Assembly: GCA_030536995.1 (NCBI GenBank)
Contig: JAUNOY010000012.1
Coordinates: forward strand, 1-64,000
Length of the DNA stretch: 64,000 nucleotides
Source of the DNA: Eubacteriales bacterium
GTDB taxonomy: Bacteria; Bacillota; Clostridia; Lachnospirales; Lachnospiraceae
Direction of reading: 5' to 3'
In this document: positions 26,321 to 36,815 of the stretch, piece after piece
Numbering within the stretch: the stretch's first letter is position 1
How the letters are laid out: each line of letters starts with the position of its first letter
The notes under the pieces: model-generated
Seen by the model: only the letters and a program-made list of their open reading frames with translations
What the model was told of the DNA's origin: nothing
Databases searched by the model: none
Translations under genes and position numbers: made by a program

Positions 26321-27307
26321 ATGCCTTTGCAAAATTTTCAGTATGATACTATCATGAGGGAATATAATAAGATACAGGCCAAAAATCGGCATCTTTTGGA
26401 AGTACGCACAAGAGAAGCCTATAACAAAATTCCCCGTCTCCGAGAAATAGATGAAGAAGTGGCCTCTTTAAGCGCTTCCAAAGCACGTGCTTTGTTGAGC
26501 GGAAGCAACGAAAGTCTCTCTGATCTAAGGGAATCCATAGCTCTTCTGGCACAGGAGCGTTCTGCTCTCCTTGCCTGCGGAGGTTATCCCGACAATTATC
26601 TGGAACTTCCCTATGACTGTTCTTTATGTCAGGATACCGGCTATGTAGGGAGCAAAAAATGCACCTGTTTTAAAAAAGCAGAGATAGAATTGCTCTATAC
26701 ACAGTCAAATTTGAAAGAAATTCTTAAAAAAGAGAACTTTGACCACTTTTCTTTTGATTACTATTCTGATACAATGAAGAACGAAGCAACAGGGCTCACC
26801 GAGCGACAGACTGCACGGCGCGCCTATGATATAGCCAGAAGCTTTGTCAAAAATTTTGACACCTCCTTTGAGAATCTCTTTCTCTACGGGGATACGGGAG
26901 TTGGCAAAACATTTCTTTCCCACTGCATTGCCCATGAGCTTCTGGAATCTGCACATTGTGTTATGTATTTCTCTGCATTCGACCTTTTCGATCTCCTTGC
27001 AGGGTCTGCATTTTCCCGAAAGGAAGACACAAGCGCAGAGGAATTTGTTTTTGACAGCGATCTTCTGATTATTGACGACCTGGGAACTGAACTCACCAAC
27101 AGTTTTGTCTCTTCCCAGTTGTTTTTGTGCATTAATGAGAGGATTATGCGCAGAAAGCCAACAATTATTTCTACAAACCTGAAACTTGAAAACTTTTCGG
27201 AAACCTATTCCGAGAGAACTTTTTCCCGAATCGCCAGCAATTACCATATGGTAAAATTAGTCGGGAAGGATATCCGAATACAGAAAATTTTTTTAGGAGG
27301 AAAATAA
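26321..27307 (+). CDS. DnaC/DnaI-like helicase-loader ATPase
   Basis: 328 residues. A zinc-binding motif sits in the N-terminal half (CSLCQDTGYVGSKKCTC, about residues 91-108), as in DnaI. The AAA+ domain has Walker A YGDTGVGKTFLSH (about 189-201), Walker B LLIIDDLGTE and a C-terminal arginine-finger segment YSERTFSRIASNYH. It loads the replicative helicase onto DNA. AAGGAG lies seven bases before the ATG. It is co-transcribed with the DnaD-like gene and runs into prs after three bases. Confidence 0.9.
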   Translation: MPLQNFQYDTIMREYNKIQAKNRHLLEVRTREAYNKIPRLREIDEEVASLSASKARALLSGSNESLSDLRESIALLAQERSALLACGGYPDNYLELPYDCSLCQDTGYVGSKKCTCFKKAEIELLYTQSNLKEILKKENFDHFSFDYYSDTMKNEATGLTERQTARRAYDIARSFVKNFDTSFENLFLYGDTGVGKTFLSHCIAHELLESAHCVMYFSAFDLFDLLAGSAFSRKEDTSAEEFVFDSDLLIIDDLGTELTNSFVSSQLFLCINERIMRRKPTIISTNLKLENFSETYSERTFSRIASNYHMVKLVGKDIRIQKIFLGGK

Positions 27308-27310
27308 CGC

Positions 27311-28495
27311 ATGGCACAGGTAACTACAAAAGATTTAACTACACTCCCGGTTGGAAGACTTGGTCTGATACCATTAGTAAGCTGCAAGGATCTTGGTGAC
27401 AAGGTAAACGACTGGCTTGTAAAGTGGCGTCATGAACGTCAGCATAAAGAATTGGAATCCTTTGCGTTTGAAGGATATCAGCGAGATTCTTATGAAATCC
27501 AGGTTCAGAACGCCCGTTTCGGTTCCGGTGAAGCGAAATGCTCCATTTCCGAATCCGTTCGCGGCGACGATATCTATATCATGGTAGATGTATGCAACTA
27601 CAGCATCACCTACTCCATCGGACAGTACACAAATCTGATGTCCCCTGATGACCATTTTCAGGATCTGAAACGTGTAATCGGCGCCATCAGCGGAAAGGCA
27701 AGAAGAATCAACGTAATCATGCCTTACCTCTACGAGAGCCGCCAGAGCATTCGTCAGGGAAGAGAATCTCTTGACTGCGCTACCGCTCTTCAGGAACTGG
27801 TAAACATGGGTGTTGAGAACATCATTACTTTCGACGCACACGATGCACGTATTCAGAATGCCACACCTCTCCACGGCTTCGAAACTGTTCAGCCTTCCTA
27901 TCAGTTTATCAAGGCTCTTCTCAAAAATGAAGAAGGTCTTCATATTGACAACGACCATTTTATGGTTGTCAGCCCTGATGAAGGAAGCATGAGCCGTGCC
28001 ATTTATCTTGCAAATATTCTCGGCGTCGATATGGGTATGTACTATAAACGTCTTGATTACTCCAAGCTGGTAAACGGACGTCATCCTATCGCAGCTTACG
28101 AGTTCCTTGGCCCTAACCTCAAAGGAAAGGACGTTATGCTTGTAGATGATATGATTTCCTCAGGCTCTACCATCCTTAAAATCGCCTCTCTTCTGAAAGA
28201 AAGAGGAGCCGGCAGAATTTATATCTGCTCAACTTTTGGTCTGTTTACAAACGGTCTGGAAAAATTCGATGAGGCACAGAAAAACGGCATATTTGACAAG
28301 CTCCTTACCACAAACCTGATTTATCAGGCTCCGGAGCTTCTTGCACGTGACTACTATATCACCTGTGATATGAGCAAATATATCGCTCTGATCATTGACA
28401 CTCTGAACCACGACTTATCTGTCAGCCATCTTCTCAATCCTGTTGACAGAATTAAACGCTGCGTAAACAACTACATGGCACAGTATGAAAAATAA
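27311..28495 (+). CDS. prs: Ribose-phosphate pyrophosphokinase (long clostridial form)
   Basis: 394 residues, longer than the usual 310-320. It contains the N-terminal segment NARFGSGEAKCSISESVRGDD-like region (about residues 70-90, the Prs nucleotide loop), MPYLYESRQ, and the PRPP-binding motif DVMLVDDMISSGST (about 275-288). It makes PRPP for nucleotide, histidine and tryptophan synthesis. It starts three bases behind the helicase loader with GGAGG, so PRPP supply and replication initiation genes share one transcript here. Confidence 0.88.
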   Translation: MAQVTTKDLTTLPVGRLGLIPLVSCKDLGDKVNDWLVKWRHERQHKELESFAFEGYQRDSYEIQVQNARFGSGEAKCSISESVRGDDIYIMVDVCNYSITYSIGQYTNLMSPDDHFQDLKRVIGAISGKARRINVIMPYLYESRQSIRQGRESLDCATALQELVNMGVENIITFDAHDARIQNATPLHGFETVQPSYQFIKALLKNEEGLHIDNDHFMVVSPDEGSMSRAIYLANILGVDMGMYYKRLDYSKLVNGRHPIAAYEFLGPNLKGKDVMLVDDMISSGSTILKIASLLKERGAGRIYICSTFGLFTNGLEKFDEAQKNGIFDKLLTTNLIYQAPELLARDYYITCDMSKYIALIIDTLNHDLSVSHLLNPVDRIKRCVNNYMAQYEK

Positions 28496-28506
28496 GACTT
28501 GATAAA

Positions 28507-28550
28507 GAACAGACGGCTTCCATTGGAAGCCGTCTGTTCTTTATTACTTT
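28507..28550. terminator. Bidirectional terminator between prs and the YhaN-like gene
   Basis: GAACAGACGGCTTCC and GGAAGCCGTCTGTTC form a 15-bp stem with a three-base loop, followed by a T-rich run on the plus strand and an A/T-rich run on the other side. Confidence 0.85.
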
Positions 28551-30103
28551 TATTCTTTTGTCAACAGAAGTTTATTATAGGGAATCCCTTCTTTTTCCAG
28601 AATTTCCATTTCCCGCTTATGGCAGGTACTGATAATAATCTGTTTCTGCTCTTTATGCAGCCATCTGAGAACTGCTGCCAGGCGCTCCTCATCGTACATG
28701 CCAAAAACATCGTCGAGGATTACAGGAAATGGCTCTGAGCCGCACAGAAGCTCTCCTGCTGCCATTCTCAGGGCAAAATAAATCTGTTCCATAGTACCAC
28801 GGCTCAAGCGCTCCAGCGGCACTGTACGGTCACTGGTATTTACCGTCATATGAAAGTTCCTGTCCATCAGAACTTCCTGATATTTACCACCTGTAATTTC
28901 ACTGAGAATCTGAGATGTCCGTTTCTTCAGGCGGATCCCAACCTGATCATGGATATTTCCCGAAAGAGCCGCGATTGTATCCATAGCCATATTAATCGCC
29001 CGAATTTCCATTTCCTCCAAGCTGGGCAGATATGCATTTTCCACATATTCCTTATATTCCGCCTGGAGATTTCGAAATGCTGTTTCTTTCTCATTACAGG
29101 CTTCTCCAAGCGTTTCTTTATTCCATTTAATTTTTTCCTGCTTGGAAAGCCATCTTGCTTTCAGTCGTGTCCTGCGCTCCAGTTCCTCACCCAGCCGGAT
29201 ATTATACACAAATCCCGCTGCCGAAAGAACGATTCCTGCTGCAATACACAAAATTCCCGGAATCAGCATGTCCATAGCCGCAATAAGCGCAGCTCCGCTT
29301 CCTGCCCCTGCAAAAAGAGCAAGAACGGTTCCCATTCCCACAACTGCTTTTTTTCCGCGAATTTTGTCAATCCTCTCATCAAGGATCGCCTCTCCGTCAT
29401 CCTCTCCCGGTTTCATACGGAGAGATTCCTCTTTCTTTTCCACCTGAGCGCTTTTTTCCCGAAGCTCCTCCAGTTCTCCCCGAAGGTACTCTATTTTTGT
29501 CCCGATTTTCTCTTGCTCTTTTTCCAGTTCCTTTTTCTTACGGTCTTCCTGAACCTGAAAGCCTTTTCTGGACATTTTCAACATCTGCATGGCCCGCCCC
29601 AGATCAATAGAATTATCTCCTGTCCCCTGATAACTAGCCATATAATTCTGAAGCTCACGCACAAGATCCTGACCTGTAACACTCTTTAACTGCGCCACAG
29701 AAACAGTATTGTCATATACCGCCTCGCTGACGCCCAATATTCCCTCTACTGTCCCCTGCTCAGGGTCCAGCAGACTTCCGTCATCCTCGCACAGAAGCTC
29801 TCCCTGCACATTCGCTCTGGAAAAATTCCTCATAAGTCGGAAATTTCTGCCTTTGTGCGAAAACCACATGATCCCGCCGTATACGGAAGGATTTTCCCAC
29901 GGCTCATAACTGGAATACGCATCGTTTCTCGCTGCTTTTCCCCTCATTCTAGTCATCCCGTACAGCATTCCCTTAATAAAAGTATGCACCGTAGTCTTTC
30001 CGCTTTCATTTTCACCGTAAAGCACGTTTATTCCCGGAGAAAACGAAAGTGTCCGGTCGTGGATTTTACCGAAATTCTTAATAACCAATTGTCTGATAAT
30101 CAT
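28550..30103 (-). CDS. Short YhaN/SbcC-like ATPase with two membrane segments
   Basis: 517 residues. The N-terminal half has the SMC/Rad50-type P-loop YGENESGKTTVHTFIKGML (about 30-48). A short coiled coil (about 185-240) follows, then two adjacent hydrophobic segments (about 262-310), a second coiled region, and a C-terminal ABC signature (LSRGTMEQIYFALRMA) with Walker B PVILDDVFGMYDEERL. YhaN-type proteins are about twice as long; this one keeps both ATPase halves but has a very short coiled coil and membrane anchor. It is translated just after the SbcD/YhaO-like nuclease, its expected partner in DNA end processing. Confidence 0.82.
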   Translation of the reverse strand: MIIRQLVIKNFGKIHDRTLSFSPGINVLYGENESGKTTVHTFIKGMLYGMTRMRGKAARNDAYSSYEPWENPSVYGGIMWFSHKGRNFRLMRNFSRANVQGELLCEDDGSLLDPEQGTVEGILGVSEAVYDNTVSVAQLKSVTGQDLVRELQNYMASYQGTGDNSIDLGRAMQMLKMSRKGFQVQEDRKKKELEKEQEKIGTKIEYLRGELEELREKSAQVEKKEESLRMKPGEDDGEAILDERIDKIRGKKAVVGMGTVLALFAGAGSGAALIAAMDMLIPGILCIAAGIVLSAAGFVYNIRLGEELERRTRLKARWLSKQEKIKWNKETLGEACNEKETAFRNLQAEYKEYVENAYLPSLEEMEIRAINMAMDTIAALSGNIHDQVGIRLKKRTSQILSEITGGKYQEVLMDRNFHMTVNTSDRTVPLERLSRGTMEQIYFALRMAAGELLCGSEPFPVILDDVFGMYDEERLAAVLRWLHKEQKQIIISTCHKREMEILEKEGIPYNKLLLTKE

Positions 30104-30124
30104 ATTTTCCTAATCACCTGTCTG

Positions 30125-31177
30125 TTATCTGCTTGTCTCAAGCAACGCCTGAAGCCCGTAATACAGAGCCTTTTCTTCCACCACATTCCTGTCACGAGCA
30201 AGAAAAAAGCTGATGTAATCGCCAATCAGCGTACCGCTGTACTGCTTACCCAGCTCCTCCAGGTTATAAGACGGTCTGGACTCATCCAGAATCTCTGTCA
30301 CATTCCCCAGAGACTTTAGCTTTTCCGGAATCAGAAGAAGTTCCGGCGCGCGGTCACCTTTCAGAATTACGCGAAAAATATTACATCTGCCTCTTTTGCC
30401 CATCTCAGCGTCAAGCGCATCTTCAAGAGACGCCTGTGTAGAATCCTCATTCAGCGTCAGAATAATCTGTTCATAGGAACTTGATGCAAAAGGCACGAAG
30501 TTTGTACGAAGTCTTCCGTTCTCCAGATGCCCCTCAACATAGCCGTGCGCTCCCAGGTCATTTCTGTCAATAGGCTCCAGAGCCCCTGAATATGCTGCCT
30601 TATCTCTCAAAATAATCTGAGGCTTATGAATATGCCCCATAGCAATATAATCAAAGCCTGATGCAGATATGCCCTTTACATTCATAGGTATGTGCTGTGC
30701 ATCTCCTCCATGCGCCAGAAGAATATGAAGCCCTTCTCCGTCTTTAGGACGCAGATCGTCATAAAGAGGCGCCGTAATCTCCTGATGCTCATAGCTCAGA
30801 CCGTACACATACACATCAAGCTTTTCATCCTTTACACAAACCGGTTTCTCTTCTTTAAAAAAGGTTACATTACTCTCCCACTGAAAGTCTCTGTAAAAAG
30901 ATCCCGGCTTTATATAATCATGGTTTCCGGCCATCAGATAGACTCTCGTCTCAGGAATGGTGGAAAACAAATAATTTACTTCTTTTAATTCCCTTAAAAG
31001 AGGCTGACGGTGAAACAAATCTCCCGCTATAAACAGCAAATCCACCGGATTCTCACGGATAACCGCAATAACCCGGCGGAAAGTTTCCCAGATTTGTCCC
31101 TCCCGCCAACTGCTCCAGGTACAGCCCCTGTCAGGGACTGCACCCAAATGTACATCTGCAAGATGAATAAATCTCAT
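30125..31177 (-). CDS. SbcD/YhaO-like metallophosphoesterase (DNA repair exonuclease)
   Basis: 350 residues. The calcineurin-like nuclease domain has all blocks: HLADVHLGA (5-13), FIAGDLFHRQ (50-59), MAGNHDY (81-87), LLAHGGD and MGHIHKPQ. Such proteins form Mre11/Rad50-like complexes with an SbcC/YhaN ATPase, encoded next (21-base gap). The gene follows asnS by 29 bases and is probably in one transcript with it. Confidence 0.88.
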   Translation of the reverse strand: MRFIHLADVHLGAVPDRGCTWSSWREGQIWETFRRVIAVIRENPVDLLFIAGDLFHRQPLLRELKEVNYLFSTIPETRVYLMAGNHDYIKPGSFYRDFQWESNVTFFKEEKPVCVKDEKLDVYVYGLSYEHQEITAPLYDDLRPKDGEGLHILLAHGGDAQHIPMNVKGISASGFDYIAMGHIHKPQIILRDKAAYSGALEPIDRNDLGAHGYVEGHLENGRLRTNFVPFASSSYEQIILTLNEDSTQASLEDALDAEMGKRGRCNIFRVILKGDRAPELLLIPEKLKSLGNVTEILDESRPSYNLEELGKQYSGTLIGDYISFFLARDRNVVEEKALYYGLQALLETSR

Positions 31178-31206
31178 GCCAATCTCTCTTTCTTATTCAA
31201 ACCTGA

Positions 31207-32598
31207 TTATAAATCACAGTTCTTAACTGTTCTTGGGAACGGAACAACGTCACGGATATTGCCCATACCTGTCAGATACATCACGCAGCGTTCAAATCCA
31301 AGTCCAAAGCCTGCATGACGGGTAGAACCGTATTTACGCAGGTCAAGATAGAACTGATAATCTTCTGCTTTCAGTCCAAGCTCGTCCATACGGTTTTTCA
31401 GCTTGTCGTAATCGTCCTCTCTCTGGCTTCCGCCGATGATTTCTCCAATTCCCGGAACAAGACAGTCCATAGCGGCAACTGTCTTTCCATCCTCATTAAG
31501 CTTCATATAGAAAGCCTTGATTTCCTTCGGGTAGTCTGTTACAAAAACAGGTTTCTTGAAAATCTCCTCTGTCAGATAACGCTCATGCTCTGTCTGCAGA
31601 TCGCAGCCCCAGAATACCTTGTAGTCAAATTTATCGTTATTTTTCTCAAGAAGTTCCACTGCCTCTGTGTATGTCACACGCGCAAAATCAGATGTCATAA
31701 CATGGTTCAGTCTGTCAAGAAGCCCTTTATCTACAAAAGAGTTGAAGAAGTTCATCTCCTCCGGAGCATTCTCAAGAACATAACGAATCACATATTTCAG
31801 CATAGATTCTGCCAGATCCATGTTATCTTCCAGATCTGCAAAAGCGATTTCCGGCTCAATCATCCAGAACTCTGCTGCATGACGTGTTGTATTGGAGTTT
31901 TCAGCACGGAATGTCGGTCCAAATGTATAAACATTACGGAATGCCTGAGCGAATGTCTCACAGTTAAGCTGACCGCTTACAGTAAGGTTTGTCTCCTTGC
32001 CGAAAAAGTCCTGTGTATAATCAATATTTCCATCCTCTGTCATTGGAATGTTCTTCATATCCATAGTTGTAACCTGGAACATCTCTCCTGCGCCCTCACA
32101 GTCGCTTCCTGTGATAAGCGGAGTATGGACATAAACGAATCCTCTCTCCTGGAAGAACTGGTGGATTGCATATGCGCAGAGGGAACGCACACGAAAAACA
32201 GCCTGGAATGTATTGGTTCTCTGGCGAAGATGTGTCATTGTCCTCAGAAACTCAAGGCTGTGACGTTTCTTCTGCAGCGGATAATCGGATGCGGAAGCAC
32301 CTTCTACAGTTACCTCTGTCGCCTGAATCTCGAACGGCTGCTTCGCCTGAGGAGTTGCCACCAGAGTACCCTTTACGATAATCGCAGCGCCAACATTTAA
32401 TTTACAGATTTCTGCGAAATTCTCCATGCTGTCATGGTAAACAATCTGTAATGTTTCAAAGAAAGTACCATCGTGAAGTACGATAAATCCGAAAGTCTTG
32501 GAATCACGGACACTGCGTACCCATCCTCCTACGGTCACTTCTTTGTCCAGGAATTTCTCCCGTTCTCTGTAAATCTCTTTTACTGTAGTCAACTTCAT
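31207..32598 (-). CDS. asnS: Asparaginyl-tRNA synthetase
   Basis: 463 residues from the ATG at 32598 (GAGGAA seven bases upstream; the upstream in-frame ATG lacks a site). An N-terminal OB-fold ([19 protein letters not shown]) and class II motifs 2 and 3 ([34 protein letters not shown]) are clear, with the Asn-type NTTRHAAE signature. It charges tRNA-Asn. No T-box leader is visible upstream. Confidence 0.96.
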   Translation of the reverse strand: MKLTTVKEIYREREKFLDKEVTVGGWVRSVRDSKTFGFIVLHDGTFFETLQIVYHDSMENFAEICKLNVGAAIIVKGTLVATPQAKQPFEIQATEVTVEGASASDYPLQKKRHSLEFLRTMTHLRQRTNTFQAVFRVRSLCAYAIHQFFQERGFVYVHTPLITGSDCEGAGEMFQVTTMDMKNIPMTEDGNIDYTQDFFGKETNLTVSGQLNCETFAQAFRNVYTFGPTFRAENSNTTRHAAEFWMIEPEIAFADLEDNMDLAESMLKYVIRYVLENAPEEMNFFNSFVDKGLLDRLNHVMTSDFARVTYTEAVELLEKNNDKFDYKVFWGCDLQTEHERYLTEEIFKKPVFVTDYPKEIKAFYMKLNEDGKTVAAMDCLVPGIGEIIGGSQREDDYDKLKNRMDELGLKAEDYQFYLDLRKYGSTRHAGFGLGFERCVMYLTGMGNIRDVVPFPRTVKNCDL

Positions 32599-32679
32599 AT
32601 CTATTCCTCTTTCCTCATAAAAATTATATTTTATCACGCCCCTGCGAGGCTGTTTATTAACTGTTTTACTGATAAGAAC

Positions 32680-32718
32680 AAAAGGCGAAACGGTGTTCCA
32701 ATAACAACCGTTTCGCCT
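32680..32718 (-). terminator. Terminator after the secreted SGNH gene
   Basis: On the minus strand GGCGAAACGG pairs with CCGTTTCGCC around a 14-base loop, followed by TTTTGTT. Confidence 0.75.
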
Positions 32719-32807
32719 ATTATAGACTATTCCAGAGTATCATGCAAGGAGTATCCGGCGATTTTTACAGATTGTTGCTGTTTACTCCGTTCACAATAAC
32801 TTCAGAT

Positions 32808-35255
32808 TTATCCAAGAGTTTTCATGCAGTAGGTGAAAATTCTCTTATATGTTTTCGCCGTATAATGAAGCCCGTCGTCGTTTCCTCCCGTGCCAGTGCT
32901 GCTGCTGTCAAAACCGTATCCCTCTTTTTTCAGTTTAGAATACGTATCAATATAACTGTACTGCGCCCCCAGCGCACTGCGCAGGGCATTGTTGAACAGA
33001 CGAACCTTTGCCTCGCTCCTGTCTTTTTTTCCTGCTCCCTTCAGCATGGAACGGTTAACCGGATTCAGCGACATGAAAAACAGTTCACAGTTGTGTTTTT
33101 TCAGTTCTTTTGCAATGGAATTCATATACAGTACATACCCATTCTGATTTTCCAAATCGTTGATTCCAAGATTAATGACAACTGCCGTAGGCTTCGCAAG
33201 GATACTGGCTGTTTCGTTTTTCACTATACTGTAAAGCTTCGGGTAGGCAACTGTCTTAAACCAGTCCAATCCTCCCCCTACTTTACTAATAAACTCGATT
33301 CCCTCTGTACGGGCTCCGGCATTTTTCAGCACATTTTCCATGTAAGCCGTTCTGGAATCGCCGACAAATACAACTCTCTTATACTTGTAGTTATTCCACT
33401 GGGGGAGCTTGTCTGCAGGCAAATCCGGCTCATCTGACTTTCGAAATACTGCTGCATATAAATCCATGTCTTCTTCCACCGTAATTTCCATCTCCGGCTC
33501 ATACTGAGGATTTACTGACTGTTTTGGTTTGTCCGACCATCCCATAAACGTATATCCGGCAGCGTTCCTTACACAGGGCAGGGTATAAACGGATCCCTTC
33601 GCCATAGTCGTAGACCTGTAGAAATCTCCCGACTCTTTATACAGAGTCACCTTTACTGCCTTCACCTGCACAGAATAAAATTTCACATTCCTGCGCACTG
33701 TGTAAGTCTTTCTGCTTGTTGCCACAACCGGATTTTTTCTGGTTGACCAGCCCTTGTTAATGTAGCCGTTTCTTGCCGGAACAAGAGGAAGTTTGATTTC
33801 TGTCCCCTCCTCCACGCGCATCTTCAGCTTCTTATATGCAGAATTGCTCTTTCCGTTTCCATAGAAAAATTCCACATTATAATAATTGCTCTTCCTGCGC
33901 ACTGTATAGAACTTCATGTTCTTTGTTACTTTCACTTTGGAACCGGCTTTATAAACAGGAGTTGTTTTCCCCTTGGCAGTTGTCCATCCTACATTCTGAT
34001 ATCCCTTTGCATTCGGAAGCTCCGGAAGAGTTATCGTCTGATTCTTAGCCGCATACATTTTAAGATCCGCATAGGTCTTGCTTGTACTTGTTCCGCTGTT
34101 ATTATTGAACGATATACTGTAAGGAAGCTTTGACTGTACTGCATAAAGCGTCATATTTCCGGATATCGTAATGGTCTGTCCCTGTTTATAGGAAACGCTT
34201 CCTTTGTTCTTCGTTTTTGACCATCCTTTCCCCGTATATCCTGTTCTCTGCGGAATCTCCGGCAATTTTACTTTATCGCCTTTTACTGCGGTAATCGTCA
34301 GTCCGGAATATGCGCTGTTGGAAGAACCATTCAGCAGGCGGAATTCCACTTTAAGAGCTGTATAACGAATCATATACAGGTCAAGATCGTCCAGAATGCG
34401 GTACCGGGAATTCAGCTCAAATTCTACTTCCCTTCCGCCCTTTACGCTTGTCCATCCGTAATTTACATATTTGCTTCCCGGCATATCAGGCAAAACAACA
34501 GTCTGACCTTCATAAGCCTCCAGAATTCCTCCATCATATATACTTGTACCGGAATTATTATAAAGGGTGACTCTGCACTTCTTCGCAGCATAGAAAGTCA
34601 GGACTCTGTCTTCCATGTAATCGCCCCAGGGTTCGTCCCTCCTGATAGGCACCTTTGTACCGGCATCTTCGCAGAGTATACTGTTATCCAGATTTTTGTC
34701 CTCCTCCAGTTTCCAGAAGTTTCCTTCCGTACCTGCTCTTCCTGGAACATCCGGCAATTCTACTTCCTCATCCCAACGGATCATTTTATCCAGACCTTCA
34801 TAATAATTGTCTTTCGATTCCGCAAAACGCACTAGAATATATCCTTCAGGAACAGGCGTAGGGGTTACGGTCGGAGTCGGCGTAATCTCCGGTGTCGGGG
34901 TCACATCTGTCTCATCCGTGACACCCGGTGTCGGAGTCAAACTTACTTCAGGTGTAACATCCGGTGTCAGAGTCGCGTCTGGTTCCGGCGTAACACTCAA
35001 CTGTGGCTTTTCTGACGGGGTCTCATCCGGCGTTCCCGTGGGAAACGGCGTTACCGTTGTCTCCGTATCCCCTGCATTATCTGTGAAGATATCTTCTGTT
35101 TCTCCAGCAGAAAAGATGTCCTCAACATCGGAATATGCTTGCGCATTCCCTTCGAAATCCGCCGCCTGAACAGGAATTCCTCCTGTCAATAGTACCGCCA
35201 CGAGAATCCATGCCAGTACTCTCGTTCCTCTAATATTTATTCTGCCTTTATTCAT
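32808..35255 (-). CDS. Large secreted protein: InlB-type repeats plus SGNH hydrolase
   Basis: 815 residues. A signal peptide (about 1-31, VLAWILVAVLLTGGIPVQAA) leads to a Thr/Pro/Glu linker rich in TPTP repeats (about 60-145). About six beta repeats of roughly 70-75 residues (about 150-590) resemble InlB B / Listeria-Bacteroides repeats, each ending in a GW-S-K turn and a LYAV-like strand. The C-terminal 190 residues are an SGNH/GDSL esterase: FVGDSRTAY (block I Ser), INLGIND (block III Asn) and DDGLHYT (catalytic Asp-His). It probably binds the surface or host material and removes acyl groups. No sortase or choline-binding anchor is present. Confidence 0.85.
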   Translation of the reverse strand: MNKGRINIRGTRVLAWILVAVLLTGGIPVQAADFEGNAQAYSDVEDIFSAGETEDIFTDNAGDTETTVTPFPTGTPDETPSEKPQLSVTPEPDATLTPDVTPEVSLTPTPGVTDETDVTPTPEITPTPTVTPTPVPEGYILVRFAESKDNYYEGLDKMIRWDEEVELPDVPGRAGTEGNFWKLEEDKNLDNSILCEDAGTKVPIRRDEPWGDYMEDRVLTFYAAKKCRVTLYNNSGTSIYDGGILEAYEGQTVVLPDMPGSKYVNYGWTSVKGGREVEFELNSRYRILDDLDLYMIRYTALKVEFRLLNGSSNSAYSGLTITAVKGDKVKLPEIPQRTGYTGKGWSKTKNKGSVSYKQGQTITISGNMTLYAVQSKLPYSISFNNNSGTSTSKTYADLKMYAAKNQTITLPELPNAKGYQNVGWTTAKGKTTPVYKAGSKVKVTKNMKFYTVRRKSNYYNVEFFYGNGKSNSAYKKLKMRVEEGTEIKLPLVPARNGYINKGWSTRKNPVVATSRKTYTVRRNVKFYSVQVKAVKVTLYKESGDFYRSTTMAKGSVYTLPCVRNAAGYTFMGWSDKPKQSVNPQYEPEMEITVEEDMDLYAAVFRKSDEPDLPADKLPQWNNYKYKRVVFVGDSRTAYMENVLKNAGARTEGIEFISKVGGGLDWFKTVAYPKLYSIVKNETASILAKPTAVVINLGINDLENQNGYVLYMNSIAKELKKHNCELFFMSLNPVNRSMLKGAGKKDRSEAKVRLFNNALRSALGAQYSYIDTYSKLKKEGYGFDSSSTGTGGNDDGLHYTAKTYKRIFTYCMKTLG

Positions 35256-35305
35256 ATGTCATTCTACCTCCAAATGCCAGGTTCCTCTGAGCCTTACAGG
35301 CAGTT

Positions 35306-36796
35306 TTACAGTGTTTCAATAAATCTCATAAATGCATTTCTGCCTTCTTCTGTACATTTATACACACCTGCATCTTCAAGCACATGTACAAAAACATTTC
35401 CAACCTCAAGTCTGAGAATATCCTGAATATTTTCTTTATCAATCTTCTCATATTTCGGCAGAAATTCTGCCACCCACGCGGCATGCTTCTCAATCTTTTC
35501 ATTGGAAGAAATATCCTTACCCTCAAGAATATACTCTTCCAGAATTTCCAGCTCTTCTTTTAATCTTGCCGGAAGAACCGCCAGTCCCATAACTTCAATC
35601 AGACCTATATTCTCTTTCTTAATGTTATGATACTGCGCATGGGGATGATAAACTCCCAAAGGATTCTCCTCTGTTGTAATATTATTTCTGAGTGTAAGAT
35701 CAAGCTCAAAAAGTTCTCCTGACTTACGTGCAATTGGTGTTATCGTGTTATGAGGCTCCCCGTCTGTCTCTGCATAAATAAATGCAGCTTCATCGGTATA
35801 GCCTCTCCAGCATTCCAACACATGAGTTGCCAGCTCAATCAGTCTCTTTTCATCCTTATGGCGGATTCTAAGCACAGAGAGAGGCCATTTCACGATTCCC
35901 GCTTCCACATCTTCATATCCCGGAATCGTTACGTGTTTCTCAATCTCAGCCTTTTCCATAGCGAAGGTATAATGTCCGCCCTGGAAATGGTCATGACTTA
36001 AAATAGAACCTCCTACAATCGGCAGGTCTGCATTTGAGCCAAGGAAATAGTGAGGGAAAAGCTTCACAAAGTCGAACAGTTTCACAAACGTGTTTCTCTC
36101 AATCTTCATCGGCGTATGCTGGCTGTTAAATACAATACAGTGTTCATTATAGTACACATATGGAGAATACTGGAATCCCCACGGGCTGTCATTAACCGTA
36201 ATCGGGATGATTCTGTGATTCTCTCTTGCCGGATGATTTGCTCTCCCTGCATATCCTTCGTTCTCCGGACAGAGAAGACATTTTGGATAGCTGCTCGCCT
36301 TCGCAAGCTTCGCAGCAGCAATCGCCTTCGGGTCCTTCTCCGGCTTGGAAAGATTAATCGTAATATCAATTTTTCCAAATTCACTGTCCACAGACCATTT
36401 CTGATCTCTGCATACGCGGTAACGGCGGATATAGTCGCTGTCCTGACTTAATTTATAAAAATAATCGGTTGCATCCTCCGGGCTCTTTTCATATCTGTCC
36501 CAGAACTCTTTCTGAACCTGCGCCGGACGCGGCATCAGACAGTTCATCAATCTTGTATCAAACAAATCCCTATATACAATACTATCCTCTATAAGGCCTC
36601 TTTCCACCGCCTCATCAAGAAGTTCTCCAAGAACCTCTTCCAGATTGATATCACTGTATTCCTCCTCTGTCTCAACATATTCGTCTTCCTTAAATACATC
36701 GAGAAGAAGGTTAATGGTATAATTTTTTTCACAGGCAGGTGTAAGCCCTGTCTCAATTCCATACTGTACAAGTTTCTTGATATTTTCGCTTAACAT
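35306..36796 (-). CDS. galT: UDP-glucose--hexose-1-phosphate uridylyltransferase, class II
   Basis: 496 residues, the long Gram-positive GalT type. The N-terminal half carries LMPRPAQVQKEFW and CLLCPENEGYAGRANHPARE-like Cys/His residues. The catalytic region SHDHFQGGHY holds the histidines that form the uridylyl intermediate. It transfers UMP from UDP-glucose to galactose-1-phosphate in the Leloir pathway. It lies 19 bases after galK in the same operon; galE is not in the window. Confidence 0.93.
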   Translation of the reverse strand: MLSENIKKLVQYGIETGLTPACEKNYTINLLLDVFKEDEYVETEEEYSDINLEEVLGELLDEAVERGLIEDSIVYRDLFDTRLMNCLMPRPAQVQKEFWDRYEKSPEDATDYFYKLSQDSDYIRRYRVCRDQKWSVDSEFGKIDITINLSKPEKDPKAIAAAKLAKASSYPKCLLCPENEGYAGRANHPARENHRIIPITVNDSPWGFQYSPYVYYNEHCIVFNSQHTPMKIERNTFVKLFDFVKLFPHYFLGSNADLPIVGGSILSHDHFQGGHYTFAMEKAEIEKHVTIPGYEDVEAGIVKWPLSVLRIRHKDEKRLIELATHVLECWRGYTDEAAFIYAETDGEPHNTITPIARKSGELFELDLTLRNNITTEENPLGVYHPHAQYHNIKKENIGLIEVMGLAVLPARLKEELEILEEYILEGKDISSNEKIEKHAAWVAEFLPKYEKIDKENIQDILRLEVGNVFVHVLEDAGVYKCTEEGRNAFMRFIETL

Positions 36797-36815
36797 TACT
36801 GAATCCCCCTGTTTT

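Noticed and set aside
32599-32807. T-box leader upstream of asnS
   Set aside because: No conserved T-box bulge (TGGNACC) or antiterminator is seen; the only strong hairpin is the terminator of the upstream secreted-protein gene.
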